From: Kitasatospora setae KM-6054
Lineage (GTDB): Bacteria > Actinomycetota > Actinomycetes > Streptomycetales > Streptomycetaceae
DNA: 64,000 bases
Assembly (NCBI RefSeq): GCF_000269985.1
Contig: NC_016109.1
Coordinates: forward strand, 3,658,001-3,722,000
Direction: 5' to 3'
Each line of letters starts with the position of its first letter. Position 1 is the stretch's first letter. The position numbers and the translations under genes were made by a program. The notes beneath the pieces are model-generated. The model did no database searches and had not been told where the DNA came from. It saw only the letters and a program-made list of their open reading frames with translations. This document shows positions 1-8,793 of this stretch, piece by piece.

Positions 1-943
1 GCGTGGTCGCCAACACACTGACCTGCGGCCAATTCAGCACCAACCGCCGGGCTTCGTCCAGCAGCCGATCGGCTTCCTGGAAGTCCAGGGTGTCCAGGTC
101 GTCGAGCACGATCCGGCACGGCCCCGCCGGATCGCCCCCCAACGCCTCCCGCAGTCTCACGAACAGCGACGATCCGACCTCTCCCGCCTGCCACCAGAGC
201 GGAATCGCCACCTCGTCGTCCGTCCAAGCATGGGTCAGCCCCTGATCCCACCAACGTTCCGCCGTCTCGCTCTTGCCCGCCCCCATAGGAGCCACCAGCA
301 CCCGCAACGTGCCGTCGGGGACCTCCACCACCGGGTCGGCCTGCCCCGCCTTCCATCCCAGGACAGCGTCCTTGCGTTCAGCGGGCGTACTGCGCAGCCG
401 CACCAGGCTCCGGCCGCGCGACTCCCGGCTCGCGATCTCCAACGCCTCGGCCCGGGACCGCGAGCTGACGGAGGAAGGCACCATCTTCTGCAGGCGCTCG
501 ATGAGTTCACCGAGTGACAGGAACGCCGGACTCCCCTCCAGCCCCGCCCCGTTCGTCGCCGAGAGGGCCGCCACCGCCCGCTCGGACTCCTCGCTCTGAC
601 GCTGCTTCCATTCGAGCAGTTGCTCCTGCGGATAGCGGCCCGGCGTGGTGTCGATCTCGGAAGCGTGCCGCTCGCACATCAGGATCAGGTTCTCGTAACT
701 GCGGTTGGCTTCCTCGCTCATGGTCCTGTCCCACCGGGGGCCGCCCTCGCTCCGTGCGTTGATGTGGGCCACGCGGCTGTTGAGCAGGAACTTCCCCGTG
801 TCCGGGATGCGTCGGTACAGCGGCTCACCGCACGAAGGGACACCGCAAGTGAGTGCGGTGCCGTAGAGGGCCTTCTCGGTACCCGGGGTCGGAGGTCGGT
901 GGTGGATCCGCTCGGGGTCCGGCGGTTCGGCTTCCAGACTCAT
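1..943 (-). CDS. HNH-domain P-loop ATPase (STAND-like), 3' end beyond window
   Basis: The reading frame opens at an ATG at 943 and runs off the left edge, giving about 314 visible residues. Residues 33-98 look like an HNH nuclease zinc-finger domain: CGVPSC at 33-38, an AHI histidine at 60, YENLILMCERH at 83-93. A Walker A motif, APMGAGKSE, lies around residue 218-226 with Lys224, followed by a Walker B-like IVLDDLD near residue 277. The layout of an HNH-type domain before an NTPase resembles proteins found in phage-defence loci, but the sensor or effector C-terminus is not visible. It lies 93 bp downstream of the helicase gene on the same strand, so co-transcription is likely. No clear ribosome-binding site precedes the ATG, so the start is uncertain. 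Function is inferred. Confidence 0.7.
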   Translation of the reverse strand, partial: MSLEAEPPDPERIHHRPPTPGTEKALYGTALTCGVPSCGEPLYRRIPDTGKFLLNSRVAHINARSEGGPRWDRTMSEEANRSYENLILMCERHASEIDTTPGRYPQEQLLEWKQRQSEESERAVAALSATNGAGLEGSPAFLSLGELIERLQKMVPSSVSSRSRAEALEIASRESRGRSLVRLRSTPAERKDAVLGWKAGQADPVVEVPDGTLRVLVAPMGAGKSETAERWWDQGLTHAWTDDEVAIPLWWQAGEVGSSLFVRLREALGGDPAGPCRIVLDDLDTLDFQEADRLLDEARRLVLNWPQVSVLATT

Positions 944-1036
944 CCGCTCAGTGTGACCCACCCGTCCGACAGCAATACATCGTCCTCGACTACCGGGACG
1001 GTCGCGAGAGCTGAGCCGAAAGCGGTTCGGCAGAGC

Positions 1037-4000
1037 TCAGCTTCCGGAGGCGCCGGTCGGCTTTGCGCTCCAGTCGTACCGGGGCAGGAGTTCACCGAGG
1101 TCGGTGAAGAACCGCTCCTGGGTCCAGAGTTCGTGGTTGCCGATGACGAACAGCCGCCGTTTGGCCCGGCTGACCGCCACGTTCAGCAGGTTGGGCCGCT
1201 TGGCCGCCCACGTCCGAGCGCCAGGGGACCGGGGGTCGGTGCCGAGGACCAGGATGACGACGTTCGCCTCCTTGCCCTGGGTGGTGTGGACAGTGCCGAC
1301 CCGGTCGGCCTTCATGAACGGCCGACTCGTCCGGCGGGCCCCGGCGACGACGGCCCGGAACGGGCTGATGACGTACGCCTCCTGGTCGAGGTCGATCCCG
1401 TGGTCCCGGAGCTTCTCGAACATGCTGTGCAGCGCGAGTCCCTCGTCCGGGACCCAGTGCCCTTCGGAGTGCGCGGAGCCGACGTGCACCCAGGAGCTGT
1501 GCGGCAGGTAGGCGTACGGGTCGGGGTAGTGGGTGCCGTTGACCATCAGGCCGTCGTACGCGATGGCGTTGCTGACCGTGAACATCGGGTTCTCGCAGCG
1601 GCGGTGCACCCGCAGCGGGGCGCCGACCCACACCTCCGTCGATCCGTCGGGGAGTTCGGCGGGCAGCGTGGTGCCGTAGCGGGTGACCCGGTCGGCCACC
1701 TGCTGGACGGAGGTCCAGCCCGGGATCCACTCCTCGCCGGCGCCGCACTGCCGGCGCAGTGCCTGTTGCGCGGTGAACGGGACGGTGACGACGGGCTCCA
1801 GTTGCAGCGGGTCGCCGACCACGACGGCCCGGCGGGCGCGCCACAGGCCGCCGACCGCCATCTGCGGGCTGGCCTGGCCGGCTTCGTCGATGAACAGCCA
1901 GCCGAGGGAGTCCTGTCCGAGGCCGGTGAACACCCGGTCGAGGGAGGCGAAGGTGGTGGACAGCACCGGCACCACCAGGAACAGGTTCTGCCAGGCCGCC
2001 AGGCGGGCCTGTTCCGGGACGGACGCGGGGACCGATCCCGTCACGACGTCCATCGCGGCGCGCAGGTTGCCCCACAGCGTCCGGGCCGTGCACCGCACGA
2101 GCGCCTTGTGCAGGTCGAGCGCGGCCAGGAAGACCTCGGTGCGGGCTTCGGAGATCTCCTCGTCGGCCCAGGGCGAGGACAGTTCGCGAGCCTCCTCCCT
2201 CGTGTCCGCCGGATCGGGCACGTGCGCGCCCCAGCGTGCGGGGCCCCGGTCGACCGCCTCCCGCAGCCCGGCCTCGTGCACCCGAACCGTTTCCAGGGCT
2301 CGCGCCGACTGCCTGTACGCGTTCTCCGCCCGGGCCGCTTCGGTCGTGGCCCGCTGCTGTCGTGCGCGCGCGGCGTCGGCCTGTTCCAGGGCCCGCTGTT
2401 CGCGTTCGCCGTGCTGCCGGTCGAGGCCCTGCCAGTCGCGCACCGCGCGCCCCAGGGTGAGCACGGTGTCCACCAGCCCCGGGCGCCGCGCGTGGTGGGC
2501 CTGCCGGAGCCCCGCCACCTCGCCGAGGTGCTCCTGGGCACCGCGCGCTTCGCTGTCGGCCGCGCGCTGTTCCTGCCGCCACTGGTCCAGGAGCCCGGCC
2601 GCGGCCGTGGTCTGCTGCTCCGCCTGTTCGACCTGGTGGAGGGCGGCCGGTGCGCCGTCGAGCGCGGCGGCGCAGGCGGCGCGCTCCGCGACGAGGCGGT
2701 CCACCTCGGCCAGTGCCCGGACGAAGCGCTCCTTCGCGTTCCTCCAGACCCCCGTCTGCGACTCCTTCCGGTAGGAGGAGAGGAGGTGGGACAGCCCGTG
2801 GCCGGTCTCCTGCCAGCCCTTGCCCTTCACCGGCGGCAGGTCCGGCCCCTGGGGCAGGGTCTGGTCGTCGGGCAGGTACTTGCCGTGCCACAGGCGGTTG
2901 ACGAAGGCGATCCGGTTGGTCTTGTTGCCCAGGTGGGCGGCCACCGTGCCCCAGGCCGGTGTGCCCTTGAGCAGCCGGGTGCCCTGCTCGGCGAAGTAGT
3001 CCACCTCGTCGCGCCACTTCGGTGCCAGCGCGGCGCGCGCGGGGATCTCCTTGGAGATGTTCTCCACCGCACCGTTGTTGGCCGAGGCCACCACCATCTC
3101 GAAGCCCGTCAGTTCGGGCCGCAGCGGGTACACCGTGCGGGTGTGCTCGCCGCTCTTCCACTTCAGCGGGGTCTTCAGGAAGGCGTCGGACGGCATGCGC
3201 AGGTCGGCGAGGGCCCGCGCTCGTTCGACGATCCGGTCGGCGATCGCGTCGCGCAGCATGGTGGTCTTGCCGGTCCCGGGCGGGCCGTTCACCGAGAACA
3301 CGCCGCCCTCACGGACGAGTTCGGCGTGGATCGTGTTGACCGCGAACTGCTGGCTGAGGGCCAGCGGGTGCTTGGCTGCGGCCGGCCAGCGGCCCGCCGG
3401 GGAGCGTCCGGGCTCGACCCTCTCCAGGGCAACCTGCGGACGCTCGCGGAGATCGATCCGCAGGTCCTGGTTGCGCTCACCCAGCGGGGTCAGGTACTCG
3501 GCCAGGGCCCGGCCCGGAGGGCGCGCTTCGAGGGAAGCCGCGACCCGCGCGAGGTCCGCGGCGATGAAGCTGTTGAGGAAGTCCTGCTGGTCGGCGTCCT
3601 GGGCCCGGTCCCTGCGGACCTGGACGCTGCGCACCCTCAGCCCCGCGGGTTCGAGGCCCTGCTCGACGCCCCAGGCCCGGGAGAGGCCGGTGACGAACGC
3701 CAGCAGGTCCGCCGCGTCGACGACCTTGCGGTCGGTGCCCTCCGGATCCTCCTCCGGGTCAGCTTCTGGCTCCAGCAGTTCTCCGTCCTCGGGCGGGTGT
3801 CCCAGCTCGGCGGCGCGGGCCCGCCATGCCGCCTCGTCCGTCTCGAAGCCGACCAGCCAGCCGAAGAGGTCCACGTTCCGGGTCAGGGCCCGGCCCACCG
3901 CCCAGCCGCAGGTCGAGATGACCGGTGAGTCCGACACCACCGTCCCCCGGTCGTCGACCGTGAGGGCGAACAGCGCGCTCTGGCTGTCCAACCTGCCGTC

Positions 4001-4276
4001 GTGGCTCTCGGGGTCCCGGCCGAACACCTTCATCAGGGTGTCGCGGACCTTCGCCAACGGGAAGAGCCCGCCGTAGACCACGTGCTGCCAGACGAACCCC
4101 GCCGGCAGCGGAACCTGCCGAAGCCGGTGCCCCGCTTCCCAGGGGAGCCGCCCCGCACCGTCGAGGTCGTAGATCCGCTCCCGGTCGTTCGGCGCCGGCA
4201 CGGTCTGGGCGCTGAACAGCTCCACCGCGCGCCAGAACTCCACCACTGCCGCCGACCGCTTGCCCCCGGCTGCCAT
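1037..4276 (-). CDS. UPF1-like superfamily 1 helicase / AAA ATPase
   Basis: A 1079-residue protein with the motifs of Upf1/Dna2-like SF1 helicases: Walker A VNGPPGTGKTT near residue 328, a DEAG-type Walker B in WLFIDEAGQAS near 790, GDPLQLEP just after, VHTTQGKEANVV near 1000 and the motif VI segment NVAVSRAKRRLFVIGN near 1030. An insertion at roughly residues 530-700 is rich in Ala, Arg, Glu and Gln and is probably coiled coil. The N-terminal 320 residues match no family I recognise. The frame stays open upstream into the dapF antisense strand, and MAAGGKR at 4276 is the best start. Such helicases occur in RNA or DNA processing and in some defence loci. The HNH-ATPase gene follows it on the same strand. 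Confidence 0.85.
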   Translation of the reverse strand: MAAGGKRSAAVVEFWRAVELFSAQTVPAPNDRERIYDLDGAGRLPWEAGHRLRQVPLPAGFVWQHVVYGGLFPLAKVRDTLMKVFGRDPESHDGRLDSQSALFALTVDDRGTVVSDSPVISTCGWAVGRALTRNVDLFGWLVGFETDEAAWRARAAELGHPPEDGELLEPEADPEEDPEGTDRKVVDAADLLAFVTGLSRAWGVEQGLEPAGLRVRSVQVRRDRAQDADQQDFLNSFIAADLARVAASLEARPPGRALAEYLTPLGERNQDLRIDLRERPQVALERVEPGRSPAGRWPAAAKHPLALSQQFAVNTIHAELVREGGVFSVNGPPGTGKTTMLRDAIADRIVERARALADLRMPSDAFLKTPLKWKSGEHTRTVYPLRPELTGFEMVVASANNGAVENISKEIPARAALAPKWRDEVDYFAEQGTRLLKGTPAWGTVAAHLGNKTNRIAFVNRLWHGKYLPDDQTLPQGPDLPPVKGKGWQETGHGLSHLLSSYRKESQTGVWRNAKERFVRALAEVDRLVAERAACAAALDGAPAALHQVEQAEQQTTAAAGLLDQWRQEQRAADSEARGAQEHLGEVAGLRQAHHARRPGLVDTVLTLGRAVRDWQGLDRQHGEREQRALEQADAARARQQRATTEAARAENAYRQSARALETVRVHEAGLREAVDRGPARWGAHVPDPADTREEARELSSPWADEEISEARTEVFLAALDLHKALVRCTARTLWGNLRAAMDVVTGSVPASVPEQARLAAWQNLFLVVPVLSTTFASLDRVFTGLGQDSLGWLFIDEAGQASPQMAVGGLWRARRAVVVGDPLQLEPVVTVPFTAQQALRRQCGAGEEWIPGWTSVQQVADRVTRYGTTLPAELPDGSTEVWVGAPLRVHRRCENPMFTVSNAIAYDGLMVNGTHYPDPYAYLPHSSWVHVGSAHSEGHWVPDEGLALHSMFEKLRDHGIDLDQEAYVISPFRAVVAGARRTSRPFMKADRVGTVHTTQGKEANVVILVLGTDPRSPGARTWAAKRPNLLNVAVSRAKRRLFVIGNHELWTQERFFTDLGELLPRYDWSAKPTGASGS

Positions 4277-4322
4277 GCCGCCTCCCGAATCGTCGGCACC
4301 ACCGTATGCGAACCGCGCCAGC

Positions 4323-4343
4323 GCGGGGAGGGAGCCTCCCCGC
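4323..4343. terminator. Hairpin after dapF
   Basis: A perfect 9-bp stem, GCGGGGAGG with CCTCCCCGC around a GAG loop, lies 130 bp beyond the dapF stop and upstream of the helicase start, both on the minus strand. There is no T-tract, which is usual in high-GC actinomycetes. It could end dapF transcription. Confidence 0.4.
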
Positions 4344-4475
4344 TCGGAGCCGGGGTGGTCGGCCCTCCCCGATCGGTGCGCTGAGGGTGCCGCGGGCGAG
4401 GTCGGTGACGGTCCCGGCGAGGAGCCCGCGATGGACGCCGAACGGGACCGGGTGGGACTCGCCCCGCAGGGGAAG

Positions 4476-5351
4476 TCAGGACTGCGGGGCCTCCCGACGG
4501 CCCATGCGGTTGGGGTAGCCGGTGCCGGTGGCGACGAGGACGGCGGGGCCGGAGAGGTGCATGTCACCGTCCGGGGCGACGTCGACCGCCAGGCTGCCTC
4601 CGGCCACGTCGACGGTGTACCTGCCCGTGGGCACCCCGGGTTCCCGGTGGAGAACGGCGGCGACGGCGGCGACGGCGCCCGTGCCGCAGGAGCGGGTCTC
4701 GCCGGCGCCGCGTTCGTGGACGCGCAGGGCCAGGTGGGCCGGTCCCCGGGTGGTGACGAAGTCGACGGTGACGCCCTCGGGGTAGGCGCCGGCCGGTTCG
4801 ACGGTGGGCGGGGTGCGCAGGTCTCCGGGGTCGGCGAGGTCGTCGACCTGGACGACGGCATGGGGGTTGCCGACGTCGACGTGGAGTGCGGGCCAGGTGC
4901 GGCCGTTGGCGGTGACCTTGATGCCGTCGGGCCCGGGGAACGCGGGACGTCCCATGGCCACGGTGGGATGGCCGTCGGGGTCGCCGCCGGGGATGTGGAC
5001 CTGCCGAACACCGGAGCGGGTGGCGATGGGGACGGTACCGGGCCGGGCGCGGCCGGTTTCCAGGAGGTAGCGGGCGAAGAGCCGGATGCCGTTGCCGCAC
5101 ATCTGGGCTGTGGTGCCGTCCGGGTTGCGGTAGTCCATGAACCATTCGGCCTCGTCGGCCATATCCGCGGCGTCCGGGTGGGCGGCGGAGCGGGTCACGA
5201 GCAGGAGGCCGTCGGCGCCGATGCCGGCCTGCCGGTCGCAGAGGGCGATGACGTCGGCGGGGGTGAGTCCGAGTTCGGCGTCAGGGTCCGGCACGAGGAG
5301 GAAGTCGTTCTCGGTGCCATGGCCCTTGGTGAAGGTCAGGGTGCGGGTCAC
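4476..5351 (-). CDS. dapF: Diaminopimelate epimerase
   Basis: DapF interconverts LL- and meso-diaminopimelate for lysine and peptidoglycan synthesis in the cytosol. The 291-residue product has the family features: an N-terminal FTKGHGTENDF loop, the first catalytic cysteine in AQMCGNGIR near residue 85, GNPHAVV mid-protein, and the second catalytic cysteine in TRSCGTGAVAA near 221. I chose the GTG at 5351 (VTRTLTF), where homologs usually begin, rather than the longer frame that runs into the divergent promoter region. The gene stands apart from the usual core neighbours miaA and hflX, and the window has a second DapF-type gene at 7674-8672. This may therefore be an extra copy carried with the accessory region. 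It is divergent from the XRE gene at 5623. Confidence 0.88.
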   Translation of the reverse strand: MTRTLTFTKGHGTENDFLLVPDPDAELGLTPADVIALCDRQAGIGADGLLLVTRSAAHPDAADMADEAEWFMDYRNPDGTTAQMCGNGIRLFARYLLETGRARPGTVPIATRSGVRQVHIPGGDPDGHPTVAMGRPAFPGPDGIKVTANGRTWPALHVDVGNPHAVVQVDDLADPGDLRTPPTVEPAGAYPEGVTVDFVTTRGPAHLALRVHERGAGETRSCGTGAVAAVAAVLHREPGVPTGRYTVDVAGGSLAVDVAPDGDMHLSGPAVLVATGTGYPNRMGRREAPQS

Positions 5352-5446
5352 GTGGTTCTCGGGGCTTTCTGCGTGCGGGGCGGGGAGAGCCGGTCGGCCG
5401 GTGTCGGCTCCTGCGCGGAGCGGGCGCCGGGCTCTACAGTGTCCCT

Positions 5447-5595
5447 CACGCAAGTTCCACGCAAGTGCGTCACGCAAGTGCGCGGGCCTGTGGTCGCGAT
5501 TCTCCCCCCGGATGCAGGACAAACGCTGGAAGGACCCCATGGCAGGCCCCAACCCCTATCGGGCAGACTTGCGTCACGCGCTTGCATCACGCAAG
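5447..5595. promoter_or_regulatory. CGCAAG repeat array, candidate operator
   Basis: The divergent interval between dapF and the XRE gene carries three direct copies of CACGCAAGT at 5447-5455, 5458-5466 and 5471-5479. It also has an inverted copy ACTTGCGT at 5567-5574 and a further CACGCAAG at 5588-5595. The copies flank a probable promoter for the regulator at 5623 and could also act on dapF. The spacing of 11 and 13 bp puts the direct copies roughly on one DNA face. Binding by the XRE protein is inferred. Confidence 0.5.
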
Positions 5596-5622
5596 GGAAA
5601 GCCCGTCCAAGGAGTCCGCCGA

Positions 5623-6483
5623 GTGAGTCTGACCAACCCGCTCGAGGCCCGCCTGCTGCTGGGCAACGAGTTGCGCAGGCTGCGCCGTGCCGCAGGGCTG
5701 ACCATGCACCAGGTCGCCGAGCACCTGGACTGCTCCGACTCCCGGATCTCCCGGTTGGAGAACGGCAAGCTGACCGGGGCCGTCCTCAAGCCCGTCGAGT
5801 TGCGGCGGCTCGCCGTCCTGTTCGGCGTGACCGACGAGACCGCCGTGGACGACCTCCTACGCCTGCTGAGTGAATCCGAGACCACCGCCTGGTGGGCCCC
5901 GTACGAGGACGTCATGCCCTCCGGACTGGACTCCGTGCTCGGGATGCAGACCGCCGCCCACCGTGAGCGCGCCCCCGAGACGCTCCTCGTCCACAGCCTG
6001 CTGCAGACCGCCGACTACACCCGGGCTCTGCTCGAAGGCTCCGGCTTCCACAGCCCGGCGGCGGTCGAACGCCTGGTCGCCCTCCGCGGCCGCCGCCCCG
6101 AGGTCCTCCACAAGCCGGAGAACCCGCTGAACCTGGAGGTCGTCCTCGACGAAGCCGCCCTGCGGCGGCCGGTCGGCAGTCCCAAGATCATGCGTGAGCA
6201 GTTGCGGGCGATCATCGCCACCGTCCAGGCCCTGTCCAACGTCACCGTCCTGGTCCTGCCGTTCGCGAGCGGTGCGCACGCGGGCCTGTCCGGCGCCTTC
6301 TCGCTCTTCGACATCGGCGACCAGCCGACGGTCGCCTACGTCGACTCCCCGGCCGGCAACCTCCTCCTGCACGGCGAGCGCGAGGTCCGCCAGCTCGCCG
6401 ACGCCTACCAGCGGATCCGTCGGCGCGCGCTGGGGCAGCAGGAGTCCCTCCGGTTCATCGACCAGGTCGCCAAGGAGACCTGA
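5623..6483 (+). CDS. XRE-family regulator with DUF5753 domain
   Basis: A 286-residue WhiJ-like regulator. Residues 10-65 form the helix-turn-helix (LGNELRRLRRAAGLTMHQVA, then SRISRLENGKL). The rest matches DUF5753 of actinomycete regulators, including the LLVHSLLQTADYTRALL and NVTVLVLPFASGAHAGLSG segments. The GTG at 5623 is preceded by AAGGAG at 5609-5614 with good spacing; an ATG further upstream at about 5539 is less well placed. These proteins usually act with a small DUF397 partner, but none lies directly downstream here. The gene is convergent with the desaturase-like gene. The CGCAAG repeats upstream suggest autoregulation, which is inference. Confidence 0.85.
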   Translation: MSLTNPLEARLLLGNELRRLRRAAGLTMHQVAEHLDCSDSRISRLENGKLTGAVLKPVELRRLAVLFGVTDETAVDDLLRLLSESETTAWWAPYEDVMPSGLDSVLGMQTAAHRERAPETLLVHSLLQTADYTRALLEGSGFHSPAAVERLVALRGRRPEVLHKPENPLNLEVVLDEAALRRPVGSPKIMREQLRAIIATVQALSNVTVLVLPFASGAHAGLSGAFSLFDIGDQPTVAYVDSPAGNLLLHGEREVRQLADAYQRIRRRALGQQESLRFIDQVAKET

Positions 6484-6535
6484 GCACGGGCTCCCGGCCC
6501 GGCACCCGCCACCGCCCGACCGCTGCCGACAGCGC

Positions 6536-7621
6536 TCACACCCCGCTCGGCACTCCCCGCGCACCCGGTAGGGTGCCCGGCGCCCCGGACGAGTCGGCCG
6601 ACGCCAGCGCCCGCCAGTGCCGGGCGACCACCGCCCCGCGGCCGGCCAGCAGCCCGGACGGCGTGGCCTCCGGCATGCCCAGCACCCGTTCCAGCGCGGG
6701 CAGGTAGTTCCACCTGACCGCCGGGTGCGCCGAGTGCGCGAAGTGGAACAGGTCGCCGTAGGGCAGCCAGGTGGCGCGTGCGAACAGTGCCGCCGCCGGG
6801 CCGGTAGGGTACAGCCGCAGACAGCGCCCGGCCTCCACCGCGACCGGCCCACCGGTGGACGGTGCGGCGTCGAACCAGCGGTGTTCCACGATCAGTGACA
6901 GCCACGCCAGCTGCGGGTACAGGAGCAGCCGCGGGAGCACGTACCCGAAGACCGCCCCCGGCCACCCGCCCAGCAGGCAGGCGGCGGTCGGAACTGCGAC
7001 GAACGCAGCGGCCCGCCCCCACCCGTACGCACCGGGCGCCAGGTTCGCCGCGATCGAACGGCAGGTGGCGGCGGCCCCCGCCGGGGTGAGCGGGAAGACG
7101 ATGCCCGCGGCGTAGCGGGCCCGGCCCACCCCCGGACGCAGCCCCGCCCGCTCCAGGTCCGCCAAGTTCGGGTCGCGCCCGGCCACGGTGGCGTTGGGGT
7201 GGTGCTCGCGCACGTGCCGGCGGCGGCGGTCCTCCACCGGGCCCAGGCCCATCGGCAGGTGGACGCACGCCTCGGCGAGCAACGTGCCCAGCCTCGGGGT
7301 ACGGGTCAGGACTCCGTGGACGGCGAAGTGGCTGACCTCCTGGAGGTGGCGCGCCTTCACCGCCACCGCCACCGCCGCCACGACCCATCCGGTGGGCCCG
7401 GCCGCACCGGCCAGCATCCACCAGCCGGCGATCTCCGCCCCGTGCCCGGCCAGCAGCAGGACCGGGGTGGCGTCGTTGGCCCGCTCCCGCTGGATCTCCA
7501 TCAGGCCCCGGCGGGTGCCGGCCCGCCCCCGGGCCCCCCGTGCGGGGGTGAACCACCAGCGGTCGGCTTGGCGCAGCACGATCGCCCCCGCGATCAGCAG
7601 CAGGCAGCCCTGGACGTCCAT
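6536..7621 (-). CDS. Fatty-acid-desaturase-like membrane protein
   Basis: A 361-residue membrane protein with a run of hydrophobic helices and three histidine clusters of the membrane di-iron desaturase/hydroxylase type: HLQEVSHFAVHG near residue 90, HVREHHPNA near 136 and HFAHSAHPAVRWNYLP near 290. Such enzymes use two irons held by histidines to desaturate or hydroxylate lipid-like or other hydrophobic substrates. The gene starts 52 bp after the DapF-like gene on the same strand and is probably in the same operon. That pairing is unusual, since an amino-acid epimerase and a desaturase share no standard pathway. The substrate cannot be told from sequence. It ends convergently with the XRE gene at 6483. 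Confidence 0.72.
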   Translation of the reverse strand: MDVQGCLLLIAGAIVLRQADRWWFTPARGARGRAGTRRGLMEIQRERANDATPVLLLAGHGAEIAGWWMLAGAAGPTGWVVAAVAVAVKARHLQEVSHFAVHGVLTRTPRLGTLLAEACVHLPMGLGPVEDRRRRHVREHHPNATVAGRDPNLADLERAGLRPGVGRARYAAGIVFPLTPAGAAATCRSIAANLAPGAYGWGRAAAFVAVPTAACLLGGWPGAVFGYVLPRLLLYPQLAWLSLIVEHRWFDAAPSTGGPVAVEAGRCLRLYPTGPAAALFARATWLPYGDLFHFAHSAHPAVRWNYLPALERVLGMPEATPSGLLAGRGAVVARHWRALASADSSGAPGTLPGARGVPSGV

Positions 7622-7673
7622 CGGATTCCCCTCCCCCTCGCTCCGGCCCGGCCGGAACGGAGTCGGCGGACGC

Positions 7674-8672
7674 CTAGATCTCGGACGTGCCGACCCCGGC
7701 GGCCTCCAACGCCTTCAGATTGTCCTTGTACAGCAGATCGAACGCGGCGATTTCCGCGAGTTCGGCCTGACCGGGGACGAGGTCCAGCGGGGCGTCGTCC
7801 AGCAGCGCGGAGGAGTCCAGCTCGACTTCGTAGACGACGGTGGCGTTGCCTTCGAGGACGGGCTGCCACTGCCCGGCCTTCTCCTGCAGCCACACCCGGG
7901 CCGGACCGCCGACGTTGCGAATCACCACCGCCTGGCCGGGCTCGGCGAGGCCGAGGCGGGAGAGGACCGCCCGGGAGGCGGAGTTCCCGGAGCCGCACGA
8001 GGGGGTCAGCCCGGCGCCGCGCTCGAAGGTGCGCACGAACACCTCGCCGTCGGCGAGGGGCTGGACGAAGGAGACGTTCGCCCCGATCGGGAACGCCGAG
8101 GTCAGGTCGGCGACGCGGCTGCCGGTCGCCACCAGGTCGGCCCGGTCGTAGGAGTCCACGACGCTGACCAGGTGCGAGTTCGGCATCGCCACCGCGGTCG
8201 TCCGCAGCGCGGGGTGGTAGGCCGGCAAGAGCTGGCCGACGAACGGGGAGGCGACGTCGGCGACGATCGCCTCCTGCGGGGAGAAGTCGGCCGGCGGCAG
8301 TTCGACGGCGACCTGCCGCACGCCGTGCGGTGTGGTCTGCGCGGCGCGGACGGTGAAGGTGTAGGGGCCGGTGTTGACCGTCCAGGACTCCGCACCGTGG
8401 CGGTCCAGCAGCAGCCTGCCCGCGCAGCGCATGCCGTTGCCGCACAGCAGGGCCGGGGACCCGTCCGGGTTGAAGAACCATGCCTGCGCGGTGCCGTCCC
8501 CGTGGTCCTCGACGAAGTAGACACCGTCCGAGCCCAGGCCGCTCTTGCGGTCGCACAGCCTCGTCACGGCCCGTTCGAGGTCGGCAGCCGGGAAGTGCCG
8601 GTCCGGCGCGCCGTCGATCACGAAGATGTCGTTGCGGGAGCCGTGGGTCTTGGTGATCGAAAGTCGGGACAT
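7674..8672 (-). CDS. Diaminopimelate-epimerase-like protein (second paralog)
   Basis: A 332-residue member of the PLP-independent DapF fold, about 40 residues longer than the DapF at 4476. It keeps both catalytic-cysteine loops, LLCGNGMRC near residue 77 and TPSCGSGNSASR near 225, and an N-terminal ITKTHGSRNDIFVID loop. The usual GNPH motif reads MPNSHLV here. The C-terminal 50 residues, beyond the usual DapF end, are acidic and unique. Two intact cysteines suggest a working racemase or epimerase, perhaps on a modified amino acid rather than diaminopimelate. It is the first gene of an apparent two-gene operon with the desaturase-like gene. The divergence from the other copy points to a separate role, which is inference. 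Confidence 0.8.
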   Translation of the reverse strand: MSRLSITKTHGSRNDIFVIDGAPDRHFPAADLERAVTRLCDRKSGLGSDGVYFVEDHGDGTAQAWFFNPDGSPALLCGNGMRCAGRLLLDRHGAESWTVNTGPYTFTVRAAQTTPHGVRQVAVELPPADFSPQEAIVADVASPFVGQLLPAYHPALRTTAVAMPNSHLVSVVDSYDRADLVATGSRVADLTSAFPIGANVSFVQPLADGEVFVRTFERGAGLTPSCGSGNSASRAVLSRLGLAEPGQAVVIRNVGGPARVWLQEKAGQWQPVLEGNATVVYEVELDSSALLDDAPLDLVPGQAELAEIAAFDLLYKDNLKALEAAGVGTSEI

Positions 8673-8729
8673 GGGCTGTTCTCCGCCCTCACGCCGGCGC
8701 CGGCCGCTCGGCTCGTGCCGTCCATCGTA

Positions 8730-8767
8730 CCGAGGCGGCGATCATCGTTCCGAGGCGGCGATCATCG
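8730..8767. repeat. Direct repeat upstream of the DapF-like gene
   Basis: Two copies of CCGAGGCGGCGATCATCG lie at 8730-8747 and 8750-8767, and a partial CCGAG follows. They sit 58-95 bp upstream of the DapF-like start, on the side where its promoter should be, and could be a regulator site or a simple duplication. Confidence 0.45.
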
Positions 8768-8793
8768 CCCCGAGCACCGTCCGACGGGCGGGG

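Noticed and set aside
620..3928. A plus-strand frame of about 1100 codons over the helicase gene
   Set aside because: It is a high-GC antisense shadow. Its protein is low in hydrophobic residues and has no domain, while the opposite strand has clear helicase motifs.
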